Position numbers and translations under genes: made by a program
Origin: Flavobacteriales bacterium UBA5422
GTDB taxonomy: Bacteria; Bacteroidota; Bacteroidia; Flavobacteriales_D; Crocinitomicaceae
Length of the DNA stretch: 19,095 nucleotides
Assembly (NCBI GenBank): GCA_002409405.1
Contig: DHNG01000041.1
Coordinates: 321-19,415 of the forward strand
Direction: 5' to 3'
The notes under the pieces: generated by a model
Told to the model about the DNA's origin: nothing
Seen by the model: the letters and a program-made list of their open reading frames with translations, nothing else
The model's database searches: none
Part shown: positions 1-7,553 of the stretch, in pieces
How positions within the stretch are numbered: the first letter of the stretch is position 1
How the letters are laid out: the number at the start of each line of letters is the position of its first letter

Positions 1-2469
1 ATGCTGAACAATACCATTCAGGATGTATTAATCCGCCGTGCACGTATGTTGGGTAAAAATGCCTGCTGGGTTCCGGGAACAGACCATGCATCCATTGCAA
101 CGGAAGCAAAGGTTGTACAGAAATTGCGCGCAGAAGGAATTAAAAAATCGGATCTGACGCGTGAAGAGTTCTTGCAGCATGCATTTGAATGGAAAGACAA
201 ACATGGAGGAATTATCCTCGAGCAATTGAAAAAATTAGGAGCTTCATGTGACTGGGAACGTACCGGTTTTACAATGGATCCTGAATATTCTGAATCGGTG
301 ATCGATGTGTTCATTGATTTATACAACAAAGGAAAAATTTACCGTGGTGTACGGATGGTTAACTGGGATCCGGAAGCAAAAACAGCCTTGTCAGATGAAG
401 AGGTACTTCACAAGGAAGTAAACTCTAAATTGTTTCATCTCCGTTATAAAATTGCTGGTGCTGACGATGCGTGGCTTGTAATTGCAACAACCCGTCCGGA
501 AACAATATTGGGAGATACGGCAATTTGTATCAACCCGAATGATGAACGTTACAAACATTTACACGGAAAACAGGCCATTGTTCCAATTGCCAACCGTACA
601 ATTCCGATTATTTTGGATGAGTATGTAGACATGGAATTTGGAACAGGGTGTCTGAAAGTAACCCCGGCACACGATGTGAATGACTACGACCTGGGAATCC
701 GTCACAACCTGGAAACAATTGACATTCTCAATAACAACGGAACCTTGAATGAGCATGGATTGCATTACCAGGGACAGGATCGTTTTGAGGTACGGAAAGC
801 AATTGAAAAAGAGCTGTATGACAAAGGGTACCTGGTAAAAACGGAAGACCACATCAATAAAGTAGGATTCTCAGAGCGTACCAATGCTGTGATTGAGCCA
901 AAGTTGTCTCTTCAATGGTTTCTTTCAATGAAAGAACTGGCACAGCCTGCATTGGAAAATGTAGTAAACGGAAACATTGCCTTTCATCCGGATAAGTTCA
1001 AGAATACCTATAAGCATTGGATGGAAAACGTAAAAGACTGGTGTGTTTCCCGTCAGTTGTGGTGGGGACATCGGATTCCTGCCTGGTATTTTAGCGAAGG
1101 GACGGAAGATTTTGTCATTGCAAGAACTGCTGCTGAAGCAGCAAAACTGGCATCCGAAAAAACAGGAAAAACACTTACAGAACAAGATGTACGTCAGGAC
1201 GAAGATGTACTGGATACCTGGTTTTCATCCTGGTTGTGGCCGATTTCTGTTTTCAACGGATTGACGCAACCCGGAAACGAAGAAATTAAGTATTACTATC
1301 CGACAAATGACCTGGTAACAGCGCCTGAAATTATGTTTTTCTGGGTTGCACGTATGATCATTGCCGGTTATGAATACATGGGAGACCTTCCATTCCGAAA
1401 TGTGTATTATACAGGAATCGTTCGCGATAAACTGGGACGAAAAATGTCGAAATCACTGGGGAATTCTCCGGATCCGATTGAATTGATTGAGCAATACGGT
1501 GCGGATGGTGTTCGCATGGGAATTTTGATTTCTTCTCCTGCCGGAAACGATTTACCGTTTGACAGTTCTCAATGTGAGCAGGGACGTAATTTTACAAATA
1601 AAATATGGAATGCATTCCGTTTGGTTGACAGTTGGGAAGTGCATGAAATTGACCAACCGGAATCGTCTAAATGTGCAATTGAATGGTTTGAATCGCGTTT
1701 CAATGAATCATTGACAGAGATCAATGCATTATTTGACAAGTTTAAAATTTCAGAAGCATTGATGGCCATTTACAAATTGATCTGGGATGATTTCTGCTCC
1801 TGGTACCTGGAAATGATTAAACCAGGCTATAAACATCCGATTGATTCGAAGACACTGGAAACAACGAAGAATTTCTTTGAGAACATTCTGAAATTAATCC
1901 AGCCGTTTATGCCGTTCATTGCAGAGGAATTGTGGCATTTGATCCGCGACCGCAAGGAAGGAGACGATATCATTATTGCAGCGTGGCCGGTAATCGGAAC
2001 GATCGACCAGGTTGTTTTGGATCATTTCAAACGCACGGAAGAAGTCATTACAGGTATTCGCAATATCCGTAAGTCCAACAACATTGCCAACAAGGTAAAA
2101 ATGGATCTGATGATTAAGAAAAATAATGAATTTGATCCACGTTTTGACGCTGTTGTAATTAAAATGGGAAATCTGAGTTCCCTGGAATATGTTTCTGATA
2201 AACTGGCAAATGCGAACAGTTTTATCGTTGCTAATAATGAATATTATGTTCCATTCGGAGATTCAATTGACGTAGAAGCAGAAAAAGCCAAAATGGAGGA
2301 AGAACTGAACTACACAAAAGGATTTCTGGCAAGTGTTCAGGGAAAATTGAAGAATGAAAAATTCGTTTCCGGAGCACCTGCACAAGTTGTTGAAATTGAA
2401 CGTAAAAAAGAATCGGACGCATTGAGTAAGATTGCTATTTTAGAAGAAAAACTGGCTTCTTTAAATTAA
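1..2469 (+). CDS. valS: Valine--tRNA ligase (5'-truncated by window edge)
   Basis: Cytoplasmic class I aminoacyl-tRNA synthetase that charges tRNA-Val and edits mischarged threonine. The visible 822 residues begin just after where the HIGH-type motif should be, so the ATG at position 1 is an internal methionine and roughly 50 N-terminal residues lie outside the window. The editing (CP1) domain shows ATTRPET at residues 162-168 and TPAHD at 221-225. The catalytic KMSKS loop is at residues 481-485 (GRKMSKSLGN). An anticodon-binding helical domain follows, and the last ~60 residues form the charged coiled-coil arm typical of ValRS (EAEKAKMEEEL and on). The frame is intact and nothing looks degenerate. 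It ends with TAA, 11 nt before a perfect hairpin that probably terminates the transcript. Confidence 0.97.
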   Translation: MLNNTIQDVLIRRARMLGKNACWVPGTDHASIATEAKVVQKLRAEGIKKSDLTREEFLQHAFEWKDKHGGIILEQLKKLGASCDWERTGFTMDPEYSESVIDVFIDLYNKGKIYRGVRMVNWDPEAKTALSDEEVLHKEVNSKLFHLRYKIAGADDAWLVIATTRPETILGDTAICINPNDERYKHLHGKQAIVPIANRTIPIILDEYVDMEFGTGCLKVTPAHDVNDYDLGIRHNLETIDILNNNGTLNEHGLHYQGQDRFEVRKAIEKELYDKGYLVKTEDHINKVGFSERTNAVIEPKLSLQWFLSMKELAQPALENVVNGNIAFHPDKFKNTYKHWMENVKDWCVSRQLWWGHRIPAWYFSEGTEDFVIARTAAEAAKLASEKTGKTLTEQDVRQDEDVLDTWFSSWLWPISVFNGLTQPGNEEIKYYYPTNDLVTAPEIMFFWVARMIIAGYEYMGDLPFRNVYYTGIVRDKLGRKMSKSLGNSPDPIELIEQYGADGVRMGILISSPAGNDLPFDSSQCEQGRNFTNKIWNAFRLVDSWEVHEIDQPESSKCAIEWFESRFNESLTEINALFDKFKISEALMAIYKLIWDDFCSWYLEMIKPGYKHPIDSKTLETTKNFFENILKLIQPFMPFIAEELWHLIRDRKEGDDIIIAAWPVIGTIDQVVLDHFKRTEEVITGIRNIRKSNNIANKVKMDLMIKKNNEFDPRFDAVVIKMGNLSSLEYVSDKLANANSFIVANNEYYVPFGDSIDVEAEKAKMEEELNYTKGFLASVQGKLKNEKFVSGAPAQVVEIERKKESDALSKIAILEEKLASLN

Positions 2470-2480
2470 TCCCTTCTGAT

Positions 2481-2522
2481 CATCACTCAAAAAATGGGAG
2501 GATTTTCATTTTTTGAGTGATG
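2481..2522 (+). terminator. Perfect 16-bp hairpin after valS, overlapping the next start codon
   Basis: The arm CATCACTCAAAAAATG (2481-2496) is exactly complementary to CATTTTTTGAGTGATG (2507-2522), with a 10-nt loop. The T-run lies in the 3' arm instead of after it, so this is not a textbook terminator, although its place right after valS fits termination or 3'-end protection. The ATG at 2520-2522 of the following gene forms the foot of the 3' arm and would be paired in a read-through transcript. Confidence 0.65.
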
Positions 2523-3167
2523 TATGTAGCAAAAACCGATAAGACAACCTGGTTGAATAGCGATACAACATACAAGACTGTCAAGCAGCAATCGGAAGGA
2601 CTCTATAAAGAAAAAGGATCCAAGTTCATTGCCTATGCCGTTTCCTGTTATTCAGAAGAGGAAGCCAAGCGCTACCTGGAACAATGGAGAAAAGAGCATT
2701 ACCAATCACGGCATCTGTGCTGGGCTTATCGGTTTGGATTGGACAAAAAACAATTCCGGGCAAATGATGACGGAGAACCATCTAATTCCGCAGGAGCACC
2801 TATTCTTGGTCAAATTCAATCCTTTGATCTGACCAATGTTTTAATAGGTGTGGTTCGTTACTTTGGCGGTGTTAAACTGGGTGTAGGCGGACTGATCCAT
2901 GCATACCGGGAAGCGGCTCAGGATGCATTACAACAAGCAGAAATTATTGAAATAGAAGTCTTTCATCACATCCGTGTCAATTTTTTGTATGCTGCTATGC
3001 CTGAAGTAATGAACTGGTTGAAACGGATGAATTTTGTCTATAGCAACCAACAGTTTGGACTGGATTGTACGCTGGATATTCAATTACCGCTAGACCGAAA
3101 AGACGATTTAAAAGCAGAGTTAGAAGATCTTGGAATAGTCAAACTAGAAATTCTTGGAGACTACTAA
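2520..3167 (+). CDS. YigZ/IMPACT (UPF0029) family protein
   Basis: Soluble 215-residue protein of the YigZ/IMPACT family, which in eukaryotes modulates the translation stress kinase Gcn2 and in bacteria has no settled role. The N-terminal domain carries the family signatures NDDGEPSNSAGAP (residues 82-94) and VVRYFGGVKLGVGGL (111-125); a ferredoxin-like C-terminal domain (about 145-215) completes the usual length. Homologues begin close to the segment at residues 15-25 (DTTYKTVKQQS), so the first ~12 residues are an extension. The ATG at 2520 is preferred over the GTG at 2517. A TTG at 2553 would give the more usual N-terminus but is a rare start in this phylum. The start sits in the preceding hairpin. 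The next gene follows 48 nt downstream. Confidence 0.92.
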   Translation: MYVAKTDKTTWLNSDTTYKTVKQQSEGLYKEKGSKFIAYAVSCYSEEEAKRYLEQWRKEHYQSRHLCWAYRFGLDKKQFRANDDGEPSNSAGAPILGQIQSFDLTNVLIGVVRYFGGVKLGVGGLIHAYREAAQDALQQAEIIEIEVFHHIRVNFLYAAMPEVMNWLKRMNFVYSNQQFGLDCTLDIQLPLDRKDDLKAELEDLGIVKLEILGDY

Positions 3168-3215
3168 CAATCGCTCACGACCATCTATTTTACCAATATA
3201 TATGATAAAAACGAC

Positions 3216-4139
3216 ATGGAATTACTAAAAAAATTAACAGAAATACGAGGAGCTGCAAGCGATGAAGGAACGATTGCTGCATTCATTCTTGACTACGTCC
3301 AATCCAATTCCGGAAACTGGAAAGCTCAGCCTCAAATTATTGCCGGAGACGGATTCCAGGATTGCATCATCCTTGTATTTGGAAAACCAAGAACCGCTAT
3401 CTATGCCCATATGGATACGATTGGTTTTTCGGTCGGTTACGATAACGAATTAATCAAAGTCGGTGGACCTCGGTTGATTGATGGAATTCAGTTGGTCGGA
3501 AGTGATTCACAGGGAGAAATAGAAACGGAATTAATGGTGATTGAAAACGAAGACGGCTCAAAAGAACTTCAGTATGTTTTCGACCGGGAAATTGATCGGG
3601 GGACATTGCTGACTTTCAAACCGGATTTCAGAGAGACAGACATATCCATTCAATCACCGTATATGGACAACCGCCTGGGCGTCTGGAATGCCTTAAAAGT
3701 AGCAGAAACTCTGGAAGACGGGGCAATTGTTTTCTCAACGTATGAAGAACATGGAGGAAACAGTGTCGGATTTTGTGCAAACTACCTGCTGAACCACTAC
3801 CAGGTTCGACAAGCCTTGATTTCTGACATTACATGGGTGACTCCCGGAGTTCCACACGGAAAAGGAGTTGCTATTTCTATGCGGGACAGTTTGCTCCCGA
3901 GAAGATCGTATCTGAATAGAATAATTGACCTGGCAAAAGCATCCGGAATTGCCTTTCAACTAGAGGTTGAATCTGCCGGAGGAAGTGACGGAGGCGTACT
4001 TCAAAAGTCGGATCTTCCGATTGACTGGTGTTTTATCGGAGCACCTGAAGATCATGTACATACCCCGGATGAATTGGTATACAAGTACGACATCATGTGC
4101 ATGGTGGAATTGTATCGTTTTTTACTAACGAATTTGTAA
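3216..4139 (+). CDS. M42-like zinc aminopeptidase (divergent)
   Basis: Probable cytoplasmic dinuclear-zinc aminopeptidase related to peptidase family M42 (glutamyl aminopeptidase / PepA-FrvX type) within clan MH. The metal ligands and catalytic residues can be placed in order: H65 and D67 in AHMDTIGF, bridging D151 in YMDNRLG, catalytic E177 and metal-binding E178 in TYEEHGG, D204 in SDITWV, and H282 in HVHTPDE. No signal peptide or membrane segment is seen. At 307 residues it is shorter than the usual 340-360. Two motifs are off-consensus: AHMDTIG instead of AHMDEIG, and EEHGG instead of EEVG. Peptide specificity cannot be read from the sequence. The gene is probably transcribed with or just after the YigZ gene. 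Assignment to clan MH is firm, to M42 proper less so. Confidence 0.85.
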   Translation: MELLKKLTEIRGAASDEGTIAAFILDYVQSNSGNWKAQPQIIAGDGFQDCIILVFGKPRTAIYAHMDTIGFSVGYDNELIKVGGPRLIDGIQLVGSDSQGEIETELMVIENEDGSKELQYVFDREIDRGTLLTFKPDFRETDISIQSPYMDNRLGVWNALKVAETLEDGAIVFSTYEEHGGNSVGFCANYLLNHYQVRQALISDITWVTPGVPHGKGVAISMRDSLLPRRSYLNRIIDLAKASGIAFQLEVESAGGSDGGVLQKSDLPIDWCFIGAPEDHVHTPDELVYKYDIMCMVELYRFLLTNL

Positions 4140-4219
4140 TTTCCACATTGACCCATAGTCATTTACTTATGAAAGCTCAGGCCTTATACGTATTTTTTCG
4201 TATTTTGCTTGTCAAACTC

Positions 4220-4249
4220 TTGCACAATTAAAATTTAACTTTATCTTTG
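4220..4249 (+). promoter_or_regulatory. Bacteroidota-type promoter of the small lipoprotein gene
   Basis: TATCTTTG at 4242-4249 matches the -7 consensus TAnnTTTG exactly. TTG at 4220-4222 lies 19 nt upstream, as expected for the -33 element. A start site near 4255 would give a 5' leader of about 30 nt. The leader is A-rich, with no Shine-Dalgarno sequence, as is common in this phylum. Confidence 0.72.
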
Positions 4250-4285
4250 CGCCTGTAACTATTATTAATAAAAAAATTAGAAATT

Positions 4286-4468
4286 ATGAAAAAAGTAATG
4301 TTCGCTGCAGTTGCAGTTTTGGCTTTGGCTTCTTGTAAGAAATCTTACACTTGTAAATTTAGCGATTCTAGCTCAGCTGAAATCACTTACACAGATTTGA
4401 ACAAAACTGAAGCTGACGCAGCTGAATCAGCTTGTAAAATGGCAGGTGGATCTTGGTCTACTAAATAA
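4286..4468 (+). CDS. Small lipoprotein, 60 residues
   Basis: Tiny secreted lipoprotein of unknown function. Residues 1-16 form a signal peptide with a lipobox ending LASC, so the mature protein starts at C17 and is only 44 residues long. It has two further cysteines, C23 and C50, which could form one disulfide after export. The middle contains a threonine/aspartate-rich segment and the segment KTEADAAESAC, likely a short helix, followed by GGSW. Mature lipoproteins this short resemble other small Bacteroidota lipoproteins, but I recognise no named family. It is a self-contained unit: own promoter, 5' leader and a strong terminator 21 nt after the stop, suggesting an abundant monocistronic mRNA. 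Confidence 0.87.
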   Translation: MKKVMFAAVAVLALASCKKSYTCKFSDSSSAEITYTDLNKTEADAAESACKMAGGSWSTK

Positions 4469-4489
4469 TTCAAGCTATCTAAAAAATTT

Positions 4490-4514
4490 AAGGGGCGTTT
4501 TCGCCCCTTTTTTT
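4490..4514 (+). terminator. Rho-independent terminator of the small lipoprotein gene
   Basis: AAGGGGCG (4490-4497) pairs with CGCCCCTT (4502-4509) across a TTTT loop and runs into seven T's (4508-4514). It is a strong canonical terminator. Confidence 0.93.
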
Positions 4515-4786
4515 ATGTCCTTTCACGATCATATTTCTACTACCTAAAATACGTTTTCCGATTTTTTTCTTTAGGATCTGTTCTAAAAATTGGGAGCTAT
4601 TTTAACCACGAATGCACGGATTAAAAAGAAATAGACAAAGAAAAAATGACACCAATCAACAGTCAATAGAGGTAATCCGTGAATCTGTGGTTATGAAACC
4701 ACACTGTACAACAGTGGCTTCAATACAGCCAAGCATTTGTGCAATTTATTCAACACGATTCTTTAATAAAAAGCTAGTGGCTGCTG
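4515..4786. other. Gene-free stretch between convergent genes
   Basis: Noncoding interval between the lipoprotein terminator and the end of the minus-strand substrate-binding protein gene. It holds an imperfect inverted repeat (4603-4693) and directly after it a small bulged hairpin (CCAC-a-CTGT / ACAGTGG, about 4698-4717). I see no coding potential, tRNA or promoter in the rest. A short open frame at 4612-4833 has no recognisable protein and overlaps the end of the neighbouring gene. Confidence 0.6.
4603..4693. repeat. Imperfect 21-nt inverted repeat, 49-nt spacer
   Basis: The left arm, 4603-4623 (TAACCAC, five variable bases, CACGGATTA), and the right arm, 4673-4693 (its reverse complement, with the central five bases differing), agree at about 17 of 21 positions. 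The outer block AACCAC/GTGGTT and inner block CACGGATT/AATCCGTG are perfect. It looks like a mobile-type or REP-like palindromic unit more than a terminator, since no T-run follows either arm. Confidence 0.7.
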
Positions 4787-5641
4787 CTAATAGAATAATT
4801 TCTCCCTCCACCCTTCTGCTTCTTCAGAACTGACCAGGTTTAATTTCAACAAATAACTGACTGTTCGTTCAAATGCAAGTGGATATTTGATCAGGTTGTA
4901 ATTCCAATCGGTTTCTGTCAACCAGTTCTGCACTTGGTTGGAACGCAAGTTATACCTCCAGGAAATGATCTCAATGATGTGCTCGCTATTTTTCATGATC
5001 TGCGCCCGTTCATTTACGATTCTGGAAATACGTTCAATTACCTCCGGATTTTTGCGAATCACCTCTTCACGGGCTGCTATAACAAAACAAGGCCATGGCG
5101 TAATTACTTCATCAATATACCGGCATTTCTTCTGAACAGTATACGGATGTGTCATGTACTTATCCCACAGGAAAATCTGTGCTTCATTGTTTTCCAATGC
5201 CCACAAACCTCCGTATACATCGCCAATAACGTTGAATTTTAAATCAGACGTATCCCATCCATGTCGATCAGCACAAACATAGGCCATCAGGTGAGAACCG
5301 GAACCGAATCTGGAAATGGCAAATGTTTTACCTTCCAGGTCTTCTATTTTATGAAAGTCAGCCGTATAAGGAACGTGTACTCCCCAATGAAGTGGAGTCG
5401 TTACATAAACATCTACAATTTTTGCTTTTAGTCCTTGTAAAATTCCTTTGGTTACTCCCTCTGTAAGTAAAACCGCTACATCCAGGGTTTCATTTTCAAA
5501 CCCACGCAGCATTTGTCCTGTCCCTCCCGGCATATCTGTCCAGTGCAACTCAATGCCTTCATTTCTAAAGTCACCTTCTTCAATTGCTAACTTCCACGGA
5601 AGGTTAAAATGTTCAGGAACTCCACCTACTCTCAGTTTCAT
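4787..5641 (-). CDS. Cytosolic substrate-binding-protein-like protein (PBP type 2, SsuA/THI5-like)
   Basis: A 284-residue periplasmic-binding-protein fold protein related to the nitrate/sulfonate/THI5-like ligand-binding proteins. It most resembles the leaderless Ca3427-like subgroup. It starts directly with the first strand of the fold (MKLRVGGVPEHFNLPW), followed by the glycine-rich ligand-loop region (PGGTGQM, residues about 38-44) and a second-domain motif RFGSGSH. There is no signal peptide, lipobox or membrane segment, and no SsuB/SsuC-type permease or ATPase next to it, so import by a classical binding-protein transporter is unlikely. It lies 19 nt downstream of an ABC exporter gene and is probably co-transcribed with it. 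The ligand is unknown. A role as a stand-alone sensor or small-molecule enzyme is possible. Confidence 0.82.
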   Translation of the reverse strand: MKLRVGGVPEHFNLPWKLAIEEGDFRNEGIELHWTDMPGGTGQMLRGFENETLDVAVLLTEGVTKGILQGLKAKIVDVYVTTPLHWGVHVPYTADFHKIEDLEGKTFAISRFGSGSHLMAYVCADRHGWDTSDLKFNVIGDVYGGLWALENNEAQIFLWDKYMTHPYTVQKKCRYIDEVITPWPCFVIAAREEVIRKNPEVIERISRIVNERAQIMKNSEHIIEIISWRYNLRSNQVQNWLTETDWNYNLIKYPLAFERTVSYLLKLNLVSSEEAEGWREKLFY

Positions 5642-5660
5642 TGTTTTTTCTCCTCAAAAA

Positions 5661-7433
5661 TTATGCGTTATTTTCCACACCAAACTGCATATCAAACAAA
5701 CGTTTGTATTGCCCGTCCTGCATCAATAACTCTTTGTGTGAACCTTCCTCAATGATACGTCCTTTTTCCAGTACAACGATCTTATCTGCTTTTTGGATCG
5801 TAGATAAACGGTGTGCAATGACAATTGATGTCCTTCCTTCGGTCAGCTTTTCTGTTGCCTGCTGAATCAACAATTCCGATTCACTGTCGACGCTCGACGT
5901 AGCTTCATCTAAAATCAAAATCTGCGGGTTGTATACATACGCTCTGATAAATGCCAGCAATTGCCGTTGCCCGACAGACAGAACGCCTCCTCTCTCCCCT
6001 ACCTGGTAATCATATCCGTTCGGTAATTTCTCGATAAACTGGTGTGCACCTACCGCTTTGGCAGCTTCAATCACCTGTTCTTTCGTAATCGCCGGATCAC
6101 GCAGTGTAATGTTGTTAAATACAGTATCTGAGAACAGGAACACATCCTGTAACACAATCGCGATATTTCTTCTCAGAAATTTCAGATCCAGCTCTTTGAT
6201 ATCTGTATCTCCGATTCGAATGTGCCCTTTCTGGAAATCATAGAAACGCCCCAGTAAATTGACAATGGAAGTTTTACCGGCTCCCGTCGCTCCGACGAAT
6301 GCCACCATTGATCCAGGTTGTATTCGCAGATCGATGTCTTTCAGGATCCAGTCTGTATTTTCGTAAGCAAACGATACGTTATCAAAAACGATTGCTTCTC
6401 CGAAATTACATTCAACGGATGTTCCCTGGTCCTGTGAATTCGATTCGGTATCCAATAATGAAAAAACACGTTCTGCACGAACAGTTCCCCGCTGCAGGAT
6501 ATTAAATTTATCTGCCAACATCCGAATCGGTCGGTACAATTGGTTTACCCAAAGTGTAAATACCATCACCTCTCCATATTTTGCAGTCATGTCAACGGAA
6601 GAATTTCCCTGTAAGTTTACAACAGTTATAATGTATAAAAACGCAATGGATAAGGAACTAAGCATCTCCACAAACGGGAAGAAAATAGAGTTGGCCCAAA
6701 TTGCTTTAATATGAGCCGCTTTATGTCCTTCATTTATGTCCTGAAAAGAAGCAAATTCTTTCTTTTGACGGTTGAACAACTGCACCAGATTCATTCCGGA
6801 GATACGTTCCTGGACAAATGAATTTAATTTAGCGACCTGCTGGCTTTCCAGTTGAAACGATTTCCGCATGGCACGTGCAAAAATACGGGTTCCGATCACA
6901 AGCAAAGGAATAGGTACAAGGACGTATAGTGACAATTCCCAATCGGTAAAGAACATCATAAAAATGGTGATGAACAACATCAGTAAATCCCCCATAATGC
7001 TCATCAACCCGGAAGAAAATACATCTGAAATGGCCTCTAAGTCAGAGATCAGTCGGGTAACGATGTTTCCGATCGGGTGCCGGTCAAAAAACTGCATCCG
7101 AAAAGTTGAAATTTGTCGGAAGAGTTTTACACGAATATCATAAATCACAGACTGAGCCAGAAGATTCGAATAATAGGTTGACAAGAATTGAAGGATCGTT
7201 TCCACCAGCAACATTCCGATGATAATCATGATCCACATCAACAATAGTTGACCGTTTTGGCTTTGCGCAACGTATTTGTCAACTACGTCCCCGATTAATT
7301 TCACCCGGTATGGAGAAATAAACGCAAGCACAACAGTTGTTAATATTGCTACGGTATAAAATCCTTTGTATGCTTTCGCATAGGTAAGAAGCCTGAAAAA
7401 GATCTGTATGTTTAATTTCTTCTGAGGTGACAT
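5661..7433 (-). CDS. ABC exporter half-transporter (MsbA/MdlB-like)
   Basis: Inner-membrane ABC exporter with a fused membrane domain and ATPase, about 590 residues, expected to work as a dimer exporting lipid or drug-like substrates. Six membrane segments occupy roughly residues 20-320. The ATPase shows Walker A GATGAGKTS (K387), an ABC signature LSVGQRQ (near 480-490), Walker B ILILDEATSS (near 505-512) and H-loop IVIAHRLS (near 540). The frame continues upstream to 7523, but those 30 residues would run through the terminator of the preceding gene. The ATG at 7433 gives the normal N-terminus (MSPQKKLNIQ). It is followed closely by the substrate-binding-like gene. The substrate cannot be deduced. 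Confidence 0.93.
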   Translation of the reverse strand: MSPQKKLNIQIFFRLLTYAKAYKGFYTVAILTTVVLAFISPYRVKLIGDVVDKYVAQSQNGQLLLMWIMIIIGMLLVETILQFLSTYYSNLLAQSVIYDIRVKLFRQISTFRMQFFDRHPIGNIVTRLISDLEAISDVFSSGLMSIMGDLLMLFITIFMMFFTDWELSLYVLVPIPLLVIGTRIFARAMRKSFQLESQQVAKLNSFVQERISGMNLVQLFNRQKKEFASFQDINEGHKAAHIKAIWANSIFFPFVEMLSSLSIAFLYIITVVNLQGNSSVDMTAKYGEVMVFTLWVNQLYRPIRMLADKFNILQRGTVRAERVFSLLDTESNSQDQGTSVECNFGEAIVFDNVSFAYENTDWILKDIDLRIQPGSMVAFVGATGAGKTSIVNLLGRFYDFQKGHIRIGDTDIKELDLKFLRRNIAIVLQDVFLFSDTVFNNITLRDPAITKEQVIEAAKAVGAHQFIEKLPNGYDYQVGERGGVLSVGQRQLLAFIRAYVYNPQILILDEATSSVDSESELLIQQATEKLTEGRTSIVIAHRLSTIQKADKIVVLEKGRIIEEGSHKELLMQDGQYKRLFDMQFGVENNA

Positions 7434-7441
7434 AGGAAGTG

Positions 7442-7449
7442 CAAATTTA
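7442..7449 (-). promoter_or_regulatory. Possible -7 element for the ABC exporter gene
   Basis: On the minus strand TAAATTTG matches TAnnTTTG and lies only 8 nt upstream of the ATG at 7433. If used, the mRNA would be nearly leaderless. No convincing -33 box is seen, and an alternative imperfect element (TTATTTTG) lies just upstream. Confidence 0.4.
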
Positions 7450-7497
7450 CCAAAATAACGGTTGTATTCTTTTTTATAACATGAATTTAACGTCAAT

Positions 7498-7529
7498 AAA
7501 AAAGAGGTTGCCTTTATCGACAACCTCTT
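7498..7529 (-). terminator. Rho-independent terminator of the OmpA/TSP3 gene
   Basis: Read on the minus strand, AAGAGGTTG (7529-7521) pairs with CAACCTCTT (7510-7502) around a 10-nt loop and is followed by six T's (7503-7498). It begins 24 nt after the stop of the OmpA-family gene. Confidence 0.88.
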
Positions 7530-7553
7530 GTATGTATCAGAGAGGAATAAACC

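Noticed and set aside
4186..4206. ATACG/CGTAT hairpin followed by TTTT as a terminator of the M42-like gene
   Set aside because: Only five base pairs with a T-filled loop; too weak to call.
4612..4833. Short plus-strand open frame in the intergenic stretch
   Set aside because: It runs through the inverted repeat into the 3' end of the convergent gene, with no recognisable protein features.
7434..7523. 30-residue N-terminal extension of the ABC exporter
   Set aside because: It reads through the terminator of the upstream OmpA gene and the likely promoter; the ATG at 7433 gives a normal exporter N-terminus.
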